Source: an uncultured Ruminococcus sp. (GTDB taxonomy: Bacteria; Bacillota; Clostridia; Lachnospirales; Lachnospiraceae). From it: DNA of 64,000 nucleotides. Under the pieces are notes generated by a model. It was not told where the DNA came from, made no database searches, and saw only the letters and a program-made list of their open reading frames with translations. Position 1 is the first letter of the stretch, and every line of letters begins with the position of its first letter. Shown piece by piece: positions 52,720 through 60,993 of this stretch. The stretch lies in contig FMEL01000011.1 of NCBI GenBank assembly GCA_900066355.1, positions 1 through 64,000 of the forward strand, read 5' to 3'. The position numbers were made by a program, and so were the translations under genes.

Positions 52720-52861
52720 GTAACTATTCAGAAGGTAGTATCCCGCGAGGTGTTTTGGCATGTTTTTGCCAAAATCCCGAGACATATAAGGAAAAATGCC
52801 ATCACCGAAGGTGATTTGGAATGCATTTTGACTCGTAACTGTGAGGGTACTGAACAGTTAC
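52720..52861. mobile_element. MITE copy 1 (IS66-like ends)
   Basis: 142-bp element with 12-bp inverted ends GTAACTATTCAG and CTGAACAGTTAC (one mismatch). Flanks are GATGAAGT (52712-52719) and GATGAATT (52862-52869), an 8-bp duplication with one change. Inside are two hairpins (TTTTGGCA/TGCCAAAA; ATCACC-GAA-GGTGAT within AAAATGC/GCATTTT). Nearly identical to the copy at 57849. Confidence 0.85.
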
Positions 52862-52891
52862 GATGAATTTTATTCCATAGTCAGCATCAGA

Positions 52892-53920
52892 TCAGTACAT
52901 CGTCAGATTTTCCTGAGAAAATTCCAGAAAAACTTTCGTGCCTTTTCCTTCTTCGGAAACTGCATAAATGCGATGGCCAAGGCAATTCATGATCTTGTTG
53001 CAGAGGTACAGACCGATTCCGGTCGCACGATTGCTTTCCCGTCCGTTGACTCCGGTGTAGCCTTTTTCGAAGATGCGCGGCAGGTCTTCTGCACGAATGC
53101 CGATGCCGGTGTCTTCGATTACGAGTGTAATGGGAGTTGTCGGAGTTATGTTTGAAACATAGTTCCTGACAGGAGAATTTTTCAAATAAATATGGATACC
53201 GCCGGTACGGGTATATTTGAGTGCGTTTGACAAAATCTGCCCGATCACAAATCCGAGCCATTTTTCATCGGTCAGGACACTTTCAGAGATTCCGTCATAA
53301 GTGAGGGAAAGCTTCCTGGAAACAAAAATTCCGGCGTATTTATGAATCTGATCGCGGATGACCGAGTCGAGAGAACAGCAGGAAAGTGTCAGGTCAGAAG
53401 ACATGTCTTCTGTACGAAGATAACCGAGAACCATTTCGACATACTGCTCAATCTTGAAAAGTTCAGCGAGAGCTTCTTTATTTGCGGAGGGATTTTCCTG
53501 AAGGAGCAGACGCAGGGCAAAGATAGGAGTTTTGATCTGATGTGCCCACATGGTATAGTAATCGGTCATTTCTTCCAGAGATTTCTGGCCGGCGGTTTCT
53601 ACATTCATACGCATCTGATTCAGACGATGCATGATATCCTGCTGAAGAGATTCAATCTGATCAGATGGTGTATCCATGCGGGACAGATTGATATCCGGTG
53701 CTGTGGCTATAAGTGTAAGCTGCTGCAGCTTTTTCCTGTAGTTACTGAAGCCAGTCATACATGCGGTAAGTCCTGCCAAAAGCCAGAGGAGTGCAACGTA
53801 CAGGACCGGTTCAGGCGACAGCTGATACAGGAAAAAAATGATCCCTGTAAATATTGTCGGAAAAATCATCAGCAGGATATGGAATTTTATTTTGTTCAGG
53901 TAGTCGAGAAAGAGTTTCAT
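52892..53920 (-). CDS. Bce-type (intramembrane-sensing) sensor histidine kinase
   Basis: 342 residues with two membrane segments close together near the N-terminus (about 13-32 and 37-56), leaving almost no external loop, as in BceS-type kinases that sense through their ABC partner. The phosphoacceptor lies in WAHQIKTPIFALRLLL, and the ATPase motifs NALKYT, VIEDTGIGI and GIGLYLC are complete. A MITE and a terminator follow. Its stop lies 30 bp from the element. Confidence 0.92.
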   Translation of the reverse strand: MKLFLDYLNKIKFHILLMIFPTIFTGIIFFLYQLSPEPVLYVALLWLLAGLTACMTGFSNYRKKLQQLTLIATAPDINLSRMDTPSDQIESLQQDIMHRLNQMRMNVETAGQKSLEEMTDYYTMWAHQIKTPIFALRLLLQENPSANKEALAELFKIEQYVEMVLGYLRTEDMSSDLTLSCCSLDSVIRDQIHKYAGIFVSRKLSLTYDGISESVLTDEKWLGFVIGQILSNALKYTRTGGIHIYLKNSPVRNYVSNITPTTPITLVIEDTGIGIRAEDLPRIFEKGYTGVNGRESNRATGIGLYLCNKIMNCLGHRIYAVSEEGKGTKVFLEFSQENLTMY

Positions 53921-53966
53921 AAAGTGATTGCTCCATATAAGAAATTACCTTACAGTGCTTCTTGTA

Positions 53967-54635
53967 TTATACCATGTAGCCAAGCCCCTTTTTGGTGATG
54001 ATAAAATCTTTCAGGCCTTCACCTTCCAGTTTCCTGCGCAGGCGGGTAATATTTACGGTCAATGTGTTGTCGTCAACGAAGCTGTCACTTTCCCAGAGTC
54101 TTGTCATGAGCGCATCTCTGGAAACTGTTTGGCCAGCGTGCTCGAGAAGAATCTCCAGAATGCGGAGCTCATTTTTGGTAAGGGCGATATCGTGGCCGTT
54201 CCAGGTCAGGGTACAGCGGGGCGGATTGAGGAGAGCACCTTTATATTCCAGTACATTTCCGGGAGTCCCGAAGGAATAGGTGCGGCGGAGAATGGCCTGT
54301 ATTTTGGCAGTCAGGACATCCATGTCAAATGGTTTTGCAATAAAATCATCGGCGCCGCGGCTCATTGCCATGACCATATTCATGTTATCGGCAGCGGAGG
54401 AAATAAAGATGATCGGTACCTGAGAGATTCGGCGGATTTCCTCACACCAGTGAAAACCATTGTAAAATGGCAGCTTCAGATCCAGCAGGACGAGCTGCGG
54501 ATCGAGACGGGCAAATTCCTGTATAATATTGGAAAAATCTTGTGCGCAGGAGACATCATATCCCCAGGAACAGAGATTCTTTTTCAGAAGGTTTGCGATG
54601 ATCTCATCGTCTTCGATGATAAAAATACGGTACAT
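53967..54635 (-). CDS. OmpR-family response regulator of the Bce-type system
   Basis: 222 residues from the ATG at 54635 (GAAAGGAGCACC upstream). The receiver has DDE near the start and the phosphorylated Asp in VLLDLKLPFYNG; the conserved K is in IAKPFD. The C-terminal winged helix (ALTKNELRILEILLEHAGQT, VDDNTLTVNITRLRRKL) binds DNA. First gene of the regulator/kinase transcript; likely activates the ABC transporter genes. Confidence 0.94.
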   Translation of the reverse strand: MYRIFIIEDDEIIANLLKKNLCSWGYDVSCAQDFSNIIQEFARLDPQLVLLDLKLPFYNGFHWCEEIRRISQVPIIFISSAADNMNMVMAMSRGADDFIAKPFDMDVLTAKIQAILRRTYSFGTPGNVLEYKGALLNPPRCTLTWNGHDIALTKNELRILEILLEHAGQTVSRDALMTRLWESDSFVDDNTLTVNITRLRRKLEGEGLKDFIITKKGLGYMV

Positions 54636-54784
54636 GGGTGCTCCTTTCTGTGCAGGTTTTATGCTAATCATAACATGTCCTTGAAAGATTGCAACAAAAT
54701 TCAGTTTGTGGCATTATAAGGATAAAGGAATTATTTAATGTGTAAGATAAAATCACGTGATGACAACAGAAGGGAGATTTTGAT

Positions 54785-55261
54785 ATGGATTTGGTGAAGG
54801 AGGCAATCTTTCTGGGATTTTCGGGAGCTGCCGTCATGGATACCACGCAGCTTGTTTTTGTACCGGAATACCGAATGTTTTGTGAAGAAAATTTATGCGG
54901 ATGTTACAATGTAAATCCGGCCTGTCCGCCGGAGAGTGGGACTGTGGAGGAGATGAAACAGCACGCATTGCAGTATGAAAAAACTCTGGTGCTGCAGACC
55001 ATGCAGGAAGATGCACATGATCCGTCGCAGTACAAGAAAGACAAGCTTATGCAGAACAAAATGACAGAAGAACTTGCAGAAAAAATGAAAGCAGATGGCA
55101 AAACAGATGTCCTGATCATGAGCGCCGGACCGTACAAACACAACTCCTGTATGTCGGCATACTGCGTAGATGCACAGAAAATGGCAGATGCAGCGGGAAT
55201 GCTGTGCTGGACCGATGACGGAATGGTAAGGTATTTTTCGCAGATTTTGTTTCATGAATGA
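54785..55261 (+). CDS. DUF2284 cysteine-rich metal-binding protein
   Basis: 158 residues with cysteines in CEENLCGCYNVNPACPP and a later SYKHNSC-like patch (YKHNSCMSAYC), a pattern of the DUF2284 family, thought to bind an iron-sulfur cluster or metal. GAAGGGAGATT precedes the ATG. Role unknown; such proteins are common in anaerobes. Confidence 0.8.
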   Translation: MDLVKEAIFLGFSGAAVMDTTQLVFVPEYRMFCEENLCGCYNVNPACPPESGTVEEMKQHALQYEKTLVLQTMQEDAHDPSQYKKDKLMQNKMTEELAEKMKADGKTDVLIMSAGPYKHNSCMSAYCVDAQKMADAAGMLCWTDDGMVRYFSQILFHE

Positions 55262-55356
55262 ATGTGATATTACATCATTGATTTTTGGCAGGAATGGACT
55301 TAAAATAAAAACGACAAAGTTGTACGACAAAATTTAAATACAGGAGGCTTTTTATT

Positions 55357-56004
55357 ATGGAAAGACATGCATTTGCAATGAAAGTAAAAGCCGGCAGAAT
55401 GAACGACTACCGCAAAAAACTGGGCGAGATCTGGCCGGAACTGACCGCTTTTCTTGACCGTAACAAAGTAAAAAATTTCAGTATCTGGAACGCAGAAGAT
55501 TTAATCTTCGGTTACTATGAAAATGAAGACGGTACAGTATTAAGTGAAGAAGAAAACGCAGCGAAAGATGCGATCACTGCAAAAATCAAAGATACTTTTG
55601 AATGGATTTCCACACCGGGCAAAGACATGCGCCTGATGTACCACAACTTTGGTATTGTAAGAGAGAATAAAGAGCTGATCCGTCACAGAATGTTTATGAC
55701 AAAACTTAAAACCGGATGCGAGGAAGAATACAAGAGACGTCATGACGGACTGATCGCGCAGAGGGGCGACACCGTAGATCCGGGTCCGGACAGCAATTTC
55801 AGTATCTGGAGTGCCGGTGGATATATCTTCGGATATGATGAGATCGATACAACCATGGAAGTAGAAGAAACTGTTGAAGCAAGAGAGCAGACGGTTGAAT
55901 GGGAAATGCGCCAGCTCGGTATCATGGACTGGATTACAAACGATGTAGACTGGATGACTGGTGATGTTCACGCAGACGTAAAACGTCTTGCATGGCATAA
56001 TTAA
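55357..56004 (+). CDS. Fused tandem L-rhamnose mutarotase-like protein
   Basis: 215 residues made of two ~105-residue RhaM-like domains. RhaM interconverts rhamnose anomers using Tyr18 and His22 (E. coli numbering). The first half has Y18 but L22 (MNDYRKKLGEIWPEL), so the catalytic His is missing while IWPEL is kept. The second has Y125 and H129 (YKRRHDG) but lacks WPEL. Both contain NFSIW and an IFGY strand. Possibly a pseudo-symmetric enzyme with one working site, or a non-catalytic sugar-binding protein. ACAGGAGGC lies upstream. Confidence 0.8.
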   Translation: MERHAFAMKVKAGRMNDYRKKLGEIWPELTAFLDRNKVKNFSIWNAEDLIFGYYENEDGTVLSEEENAAKDAITAKIKDTFEWISTPGKDMRLMYHNFGIVRENKELIRHRMFMTKLKTGCEEEYKRRHDGLIAQRGDTVDPGPDSNFSIWSAGGYIFGYDEIDTTMEVEETVEAREQTVEWEMRQLGIMDWITNDVDWMTGDVHADVKRLAWHN

Positions 56005-56145
56005 CACTTTTATCACAATTTTCCCACAAAGTAAACACAAATCCTCCCTATACTCTTAGACATAAAAGGAAAACAGAAACAGAGATAGCGATTCACCGGA
56101 AGATTTTATAAAGTGAAGAGTAATGATCCTAAGGAGGGGATTTTG

Positions 56146-57666
56146 ATGAGCGATAAAAATAACAATGTAATGATGAACAATGATATGAATAACAATATGA
56201 ATAATGATAACGATCCAAAAGAAAGAATGAGAAAAAAAGTGAAAAAGGCAGCAGGCATTGCTCTCTGTGCAGTACTTGCCGGTGGTCTTGCAGCAGGCTC
56301 CTTTGAAGGAATCAATACAATTACCGGATGGAACAGCAGTACAGTAGAAGCTGCATCCAATAAAGACAATGCCACACTTCTTCAGACAAAATCAAAGAAG
56401 AAGAGTGCTGATAAGAAATCAGATGACAAAGAAAGCAAAGATGATTCCGAATCAAAGACAAAAGGAAGCCTTGATGTTTCTGATATCGCTGCAGAAGGAA
56501 TGAAATCCGTTGTAGCAATCACAACAAAATCTGTTCAGGATGTACAGAGTTACCTTGGCGCTTACGGATTTGGCGGCAGCCAGGGATTCACTACTCAGCA
56601 GGAAGTTGAGGGAAGTGGATCCGGTATCATCGTAGGAAAGAATGATGACAACCTTCTGATCGCAACCAATTATCATGTTGTAAGTGGAGCAGATACCGTA
56701 TCTGTTACATGTATTGATGGTGAGACTTATGAAGCAACCGTAAATGGTTATGATGAGGACAAAGACCTTGCAGTTGTTTCTGTAGCTCTTTCAGATATTT
56801 CTGATGATACGATGGATCAGATTGCAGTAGCTACGGTAGGAAGCTCTGATGATCTGAAAGTTGGTGAGCAGGTCATTGCAATCGGTAACGCACTTGGTTA
56901 CGGACAGTCTGTAACAACCGGTATTGTCAGTGCAAAGAACCGTAAACTCAATGATGAGGGTCTAGAAGAGGATGAAGATTCTGATGCAACAAACCTGATT
57001 CAGACAGATGCGGCAATTAACCCTGGTAACAGTGGTGGTGCACTTCTGAATATGGATGGTGAAGTTGTCGGTATCAACTCTGCAAAACTTGCTTCCACAG
57101 AAGTTGAAGGTATGGGTTACGCAATTGCAATCTCCGATGTAACAGATACACTTGAGGATCTGATGAATGAGACTCCGAGAGATAAAGTCGACAATCACGG
57201 TGTGCTCGGAATCACAGGTATGACAGTAAGTGATGAGGCTTCTCAGTATTACGGAATACCGGAAGGTGTGCTTGTTTCTGAAGTAACAGAAGGTGGCGCA
57301 GCTGAGGATGCAGGTATCAAAGAAAAATCCATCATTACAGAATTCGATGGCAAGAGAGTACGCAGCATTGATGAACTGGTAAGTCGCCTTGAGTACTATG
57401 AGCCAGGCGAAGAAGTTGAAGTAACTCTTGAAGTTGCAGATGGCGGAGAATATAAAGAAAAAACTGTAACTGTAACACTTGGTGAAAATAAAGATACAGA
57501 TTCCAACAAAGATTCAAAAGATGATTCAAAGGACGAATCTGATGCAGAGGACAGTCAGGATCAGGGTGATGGTGAAGACCAGAGCACAGACAGTCTTCTT
57601 CAGGACTTTGAGAATCAGGAAGAAGATGGAACTGCATATGAACAGTTCTTCGGATTCCTCAATTAA
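56146..57666 (+). CDS. HtrA/DegP-type membrane-anchored serine protease
   Basis: 506 residues from the ATG at 56146 (AAGGAGGGG upstream). An Asn/Met-rich cytoplasmic head is followed by one membrane helix (AAGIALCAVLAGGLAAG), a low-complexity Lys/Ser/Asp linker, a trypsin-like protease with H177 (NYHVV), D207 (KDLAVV) and S296 (GNSGGAL), and one PDZ domain (about 365-455) ending in an acidic tail. It degrades or refolds damaged envelope proteins. Followed by a strong terminator. Confidence 0.95.
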   Translation: MSDKNNNVMMNNDMNNNMNNDNDPKERMRKKVKKAAGIALCAVLAGGLAAGSFEGINTITGWNSSTVEAASNKDNATLLQTKSKKKSADKKSDDKESKDDSESKTKGSLDVSDIAAEGMKSVVAITTKSVQDVQSYLGAYGFGGSQGFTTQQEVEGSGSGIIVGKNDDNLLIATNYHVVSGADTVSVTCIDGETYEATVNGYDEDKDLAVVSVALSDISDDTMDQIAVATVGSSDDLKVGEQVIAIGNALGYGQSVTTGIVSAKNRKLNDEGLEEDEDSDATNLIQTDAAINPGNSGGALLNMDGEVVGINSAKLASTEVEGMGYAIAISDVTDTLEDLMNETPRDKVDNHGVLGITGMTVSDEASQYYGIPEGVLVSEVTEGGAAEDAGIKEKSIITEFDGKRVRSIDELVSRLEYYEPGEEVEVTLEVADGGEYKEKTVTVTLGENKDTDSNKDSKDDSKDESDAEDSQDQGDGEDQSTDSLLQDFENQEEDGTAYEQFFGFLN

Positions 57667-57715
57667 TCAGTTGATTGCGGGATTTCAGATCTCCGTAAAA
57701 TAAATTTTATAAGCA

Positions 57716-57753
57716 GAAAAGACCGGTACCGGGAAATGGTATCGGTCTTTTTC
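57716..57753 (+). terminator. Rho-independent terminator after htrA
   Basis: GAAAAGACCGGTACC (57716-57730) pairs with GGTATCGGTCTTTTT (57738-57752) around GGGAAAT. Confidence 0.88.
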
Positions 57754-57777
57754 TGTCCGCAGGTGTGTGCTGTTTTG

Positions 57778-57806
57778 TTGAAAGAAACGAATCTGTCTGT
57801 TATACT
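57778..57806 (+). promoter_or_regulatory. Promoter of the exonuclease gene, upstream of MITE copy 2
   Basis: TTGAAA (57778-57783) and TATACT (57801-57806) with an exact 17-bp spacer. The MITE sits between this promoter and the start codon, so it would be transcribed as part of a ~210-base leader. Confidence 0.6.
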
Positions 57807-57848
57807 AGACAACAGAGAAAAAAATGAGTTGAAATTAATTGTATTGCA

Positions 57849-57991
57849 GTAACTATTCAGAAGGTAGTATCCCGCGAGGCGTTTTGGCATGTTTTCTGCC
57901 AAAATCCCGAGACATACAAGGCAAAATGCCATCACCGAAGGTGATTTGGAATGCATTTTGACTCGTAACTGTGAGGGTACTGAACAGTTAC
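57849..57991. mobile_element. MITE copy 2 (IS66-like ends) with perfect 8-bp target duplication
   Basis: 143-bp element with the same inverted ends as copy 1 (GTAACTATTCAG / CTGAACAGTTAC), flanked on both sides by GTATTGCA (57841-57848 and 57992-57999). Same internal hairpins. GTAA-starting ends and 8-bp duplications are the hallmark of IS66-family elements, so a non-autonomous IS66 derivative is likely. Confidence 0.88.
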
Positions 57992-58021
57992 GTATTGCAA
58001 ATAAAAAGAAGGAACTACTGT

Positions 58022-58981
58022 ATGAACTATATTGTTTTTGACCTTGAGTGGAATCAGAGTCCCGGCGGCAAAAAATATTCCAACAGCCGTCTGCCTTTTG
58101 AGATCATTGAGATCGGTGCAGTCAAGATGAATGAGCAGAGAGAAGTGGTGGATGTTTTTCAGAGACTTGTGAAACCTCAGGTATATAACTGGATTCATGA
58201 CAGCATACACGAAGTGATCCATGTGGATTACAAGGATCTTGCAGACGGAGTTCTTTTTCCGCAGGCAGTGGAGGAATTTCTGGACTGGTGCGGAGAGGAA
58301 AGGGTATTTTGTACGTGGGGCAATCAGGATGTGATGGAACTGCAGCGTAATATGAAATATTATGGGCTGCTTAAGAAAATAAAAGGTCCGGTCACGTATT
58401 ATGATGCACAGAAAATATATGGTATCTGTTATAAGGAAGATCCATGCAGGCGGAGCCTGGAATATGCGATCGACAAAATGCGGCTTCCGAAAGCACAGGA
58501 GTTTCATCGTGCACTGACGGATGCGAAGTATACGGGTGAGATATTTAAACGTCTGGATATGCAGGTGGTGCTTGCAAATCCATCCATTGATGTGTATCAA
58601 AATCCAAAGACAAAAAAAGAAGAAATTTATTTATCTTATCCGAATTATGACGAGTATGTATCACGCGAATTTGCTGAGAAGGAGAAAGTCATAAAAGACC
58701 GGGAGGTGGCAAGTACCAGATGTCCGGTCTGCCATTTGCCGGCGAAGCGTAAAATCCGCTGGTTTATGAATAATTCAAGGGCATATGAAAGTGTATCTTT
58801 TTGTCAGAAACATGGCTATATAAAGGGAAAAGTGCGAATCCGCCATACAGATGAAGATGCATTTTATGCGATCAAGACATTAAAGAGAATTGATGAAGAA
58901 AAAGCGGAAGAAATCCGTGAAAAACGGGATTCCCTCCGCAAGAAAAGACAGACTAAACGGCAGTCAGAGAAGTTCGTCTGA
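58022..58981 (+). CDS. DEDDh 3'-5' exonuclease with zinc-ribbon-like tail
   Basis: 319 residues from the ATG at 58022 with GAAGGAAC upstream. The exonuclease core has D7 and E9 (VFDLEWN), an Asp in TWGNQDV, and H/D in HRALTDAKYTG, the set expected of the ERI-1/KapD-like group. A C-terminal segment CPVCHLPAKRKIRWF ... FCQKHG offers three Cys and a His for zinc, then a basic tail. Probably an RNA- or DNA-trimming enzyme. Its leader contains the MITE, and its 3' end overlaps the convergent carboxypeptidase gene by 18 bases. Confidence 0.88.
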   Translation: MNYIVFDLEWNQSPGGKKYSNSRLPFEIIEIGAVKMNEQREVVDVFQRLVKPQVYNWIHDSIHEVIHVDYKDLADGVLFPQAVEEFLDWCGEERVFCTWGNQDVMELQRNMKYYGLLKKIKGPVTYYDAQKIYGICYKEDPCRRSLEYAIDKMRLPKAQEFHRALTDAKYTGEIFKRLDMQVVLANPSIDVYQNPKTKKEEIYLSYPNYDEYVSREFAEKEKVIKDREVASTRCPVCHLPAKRKIRWFMNNSRAYESVSFCQKHGYIKGKVRIRHTDEDAFYAIKTLKRIDEEKAEEIREKRDSLRKKRQTKRQSEKFV

Positions 58982-60202
58982 GAGGAGCCGTGTCTGGTAA
59001 TATCTGGCAGTTCCAACCTCATGACCGTTATAGCTGTATGTGACGGTAAGAAGGGGAAGACCTGCCAGATTTTTTGTCATGGAATATGATGTTGAAAGCT
59101 GGCTCACATCAGTACCCTGTGGCAATGAAACATAGGCATTTTGCCGTCTGCGGAACAAAGTAAAGGCTTTGTAATCTTTGAGAAGATATTTTTCTGCGGG
59201 CAGACAGGATCTGGAGATTTCTTTTTTCAAACCTTTGATCTTTGATCTGGAAAAATTATTGAATCCATAATCCAGAAGCGCCTTTGTATCGGAATAAGCT
59301 CCATTTACAGACTGCATGACAACTGCTACGAGGTAGGTGTTGTCATTTTTGGCATAGGTGACAAGGGTATTACCGGCTGCTTCCGTGTAGCCTGTTTTGC
59401 CGCCAAGGACACCAGCGTATGCGTAAGTCTGGCCGCTCATCATCTTGTGATGATTCAGAAGATAACGTGTTTCTGCAAATTTGTTTGTCGGTGGGATTTC
59501 GTAATATCCGGTTGTTACAAATTTGCGGAAGGTGAGGTTGAACCATGCGGCACGGGCAATCTTTGCCATGTCGGCAGCTGTGGTGTAATGTGTTTCGTCC
59601 GGCAGACCGTTCGGATTGTTGAAATGTGTGTTGGTGCATCCGAACTGACGGGCTTTCAGATTCATCTGTTCGACAAATTTTTTGGTAGAACCGGAAGTGA
59701 GTTCTGCGACTGCCAGAGTCATTTCGTTAGCGGACTGAAGCATGACGGCCATCAGTGCCTGTTCGATTGTAAATTCTTCGCCGGTATCTGCGTAGATACT
59801 GGAGCTGTTGGATTCGGTAATGCTGCGGGCTGCGGATTCAGTCATGGTAAATTTGGCGGATGGATCCAGATTCTCGCAGCCGAGAAGACCAGTCATGATC
59901 TTTGTGATGCTTGCCGGATACTGTGCCTTATCAGCGTTTTTGGAGTAAAGGACGGTACCGGAGAGCATGTCGACAAGGATTGCAGATTCTCCTTCGATCT
60001 GAGGTGCTTTTACCCAGCCTTCGATGGAATCTGTATCGGCGGGCTGGTTGTAATAAGCGGTGTGTGGGTCGGGTGTTGGTGTGGCCGTGACCAGAGGGGC
60101 GCCGTAACTGTCTGTGGCAAGGACAGGGACTGTCTGTGTGATAAATACGGCAGAGCAGAGCGTGCCGGTCAGAAGACGCCGGAGTGTTTTCTTTATATTC
60201 AT
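58964..60202 (-). CDS. D-alanyl-D-alanine carboxypeptidase (DacF-like PBP)
   Basis: 412-residue low-molecular-weight penicillin-binding protein that trims the terminal D-Ala of peptidoglycan. Signal peptide ends near VLA-TDS. The active-site set is S98-x-x-K101 (ASITK), S157-A-N159 and K269-T-G271. The C-terminal domain after about 330 is the usual beta-sandwich, without an obvious membrane anchor. GAAAGGTACAC lies upstream on the minus strand. Its 3' end runs 18 bases into the exonuclease gene on the other strand. Confidence 0.94.
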   Translation of the reverse strand: MNIKKTLRRLLTGTLCSAVFITQTVPVLATDSYGAPLVTATPTPDPHTAYYNQPADTDSIEGWVKAPQIEGESAILVDMLSGTVLYSKNADKAQYPASITKIMTGLLGCENLDPSAKFTMTESAARSITESNSSSIYADTGEEFTIEQALMAVMLQSANEMTLAVAELTSGSTKKFVEQMNLKARQFGCTNTHFNNPNGLPDETHYTTAADMAKIARAAWFNLTFRKFVTTGYYEIPPTNKFAETRYLLNHHKMMSGQTYAYAGVLGGKTGYTEAAGNTLVTYAKNDNTYLVAVVMQSVNGAYSDTKALLDYGFNNFSRSKIKGLKKEISRSCLPAEKYLLKDYKAFTLFRRRQNAYVSLPQGTDVSQLSTSYSMTKNLAGLPLLTVTYSYNGHEVGTARYYQTRLLSDELL

Positions 60203-60306
60203 ATGTGTACCTTTCTGATATTAAAATGTTGGAGCAGAGGTCGAGATAGTGTTGACCAGGCTATATACACATGCCATGAAATATCCGGATTCTGTATCAG
60301 GTTCGA

Positions 60307-60437
60307 GAATTCAGAAGTACCAGAGGTACATGCCTTTGCTAAGAGCGTATGAAAAAAAGTCAAACTCGCTGATGCTCAGACAGTGCCTTTTTTTCATACA
60401 ACGCAAAGATTTGTACCTTGGGTACTTCTACAAATTC
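60307..60437. repeat. Long imperfect inverted repeat
   Basis: The left arm 60307-60359 (GAATTCAGAAGTACC ... TATGAAAAAAAG) pairs with the right arm 60387-60437 (CTTTTTTTCATAC ... GGTACTTCT) over ~50 bp with mismatches. The ~27-base loop includes AACTCGCTGATGC. It looks like a MITE-like or REP-type element. Confidence 0.65.
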
Positions 60438-60539
60438 TCTCAAGCGATACAGAACCGGATATTTCAAACATGTCTGATAGCCAGCTCAAGCATATCTGCG
60501 ACTCTCTGTACCATATTGTTAATATTAAAGTCCTGGCTG

Positions 60540-60587
60540 GCGGGGCGGGGAGGTCTTTGACCTGTTCGAGGGCATTCGCCGCCCCGC
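60540..60587. repeat. GC-rich hairpin repeat
   Basis: GCGGGGCGG (60540-60548) and CCGCCCCGC (60579-60587) pair perfectly, with an inner AGGTC/GACCT hairpin. Markedly GC-rich compared with flanks. Confidence 0.55.
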
Positions 60588-60693
60588 TGTCAGGGAAAAG
60601 GAGAAGAACTGGGATTTTTTATAGAGAACATCGAATCAGAAGCGCTCTGCAGGAGCCTTGTAAGTTCTTAGGCGTATTCTGACTGTGTTACGA

Positions 60694-60737
60694 ATAAAAA
60701 GCACACTGTTTGAGCGAAGCGAGTTTGGGCTTTTTAT
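60694..60737. repeat. GAGCGAAGCGAG-type palindromic repeat
   Basis: ATAAAAAGC (60694-60702) pairs with GCTTTTTAT (60729-60737) around TTTGAGCGAAGCGAGTTT, which itself folds. A REP-like style common in Clostridia. Confidence 0.6.
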
Positions 60738-60957
60738 GAGTGGTTTTAACAGGAAGAATAGGTCTTAGTACTTACAGGCGACGAAGCCTGCATCTGAGGT
60801 GATGTGCTCCGATAAAGAATGCAGTTTTCTCAAAGTATTTCCTATAGTATATCATTCTTTCCAATTATACTGTAATCGTTTTTCTCATACAAGGGTCAAA
60901 TCCATGTAAAATCCCCGGAAAACCCTGATCAAACCGCCCAAATATCGCAAAAAGACC

Positions 60958-60987
60958 TTGACATATCGAAAAACATCACCGTATAAT
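60958..60987 (+). promoter_or_regulatory. Strong promoter of the T-box/ileS transcript
   Basis: TTGACA (60958-60963) and TATAAT (60982-60987), both perfect consensus, with an 18-bp spacer. Transcription would begin near 60994. Confidence 0.85.
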
Positions 60988-60993
60988 AAAACA

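Larger units (their letters stand above)
60203..60957. other. Repeat-rich gap without genes
   Basis: About 750 bp containing at least three palindromic repeat structures (listed separately) and a TACAGGC/GCCTGCA pair near 60775-60793. No credible gene on either strand. GC-rich segments contrast with the surrounding AT-rich DNA, suggesting piled-up repeat insertions. Confidence 0.6.

Noticed and set aside
52570..52785. Minus-strand frame through the MITE (begins MSRDFGKNMPKHL)
   Set aside because: It arises from the repeat element itself; the same peptide appears in the other copy, and it has no start signal.
53342..54719. Two long plus-strand frames opposite the kinase and response-regulator genes
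   Set aside because: Both are antisense shadows of genes with complete catalytic motifs.
60290..60330. GGTTCGAGAATTC resembling a tRNA T-loop
   Set aside because: No acceptor, D or anticodon arms can be folded around it; it belongs to the left arm of a long inverted repeat.
59447..60352. 301-codon plus-strand frame opposite the carboxypeptidase gene
   Set aside because: It is a shadow of dacF-like coding sequence; composition is rich in Cys/Gly/Phe with no domain, and the minus-strand gene has a full active-site set.
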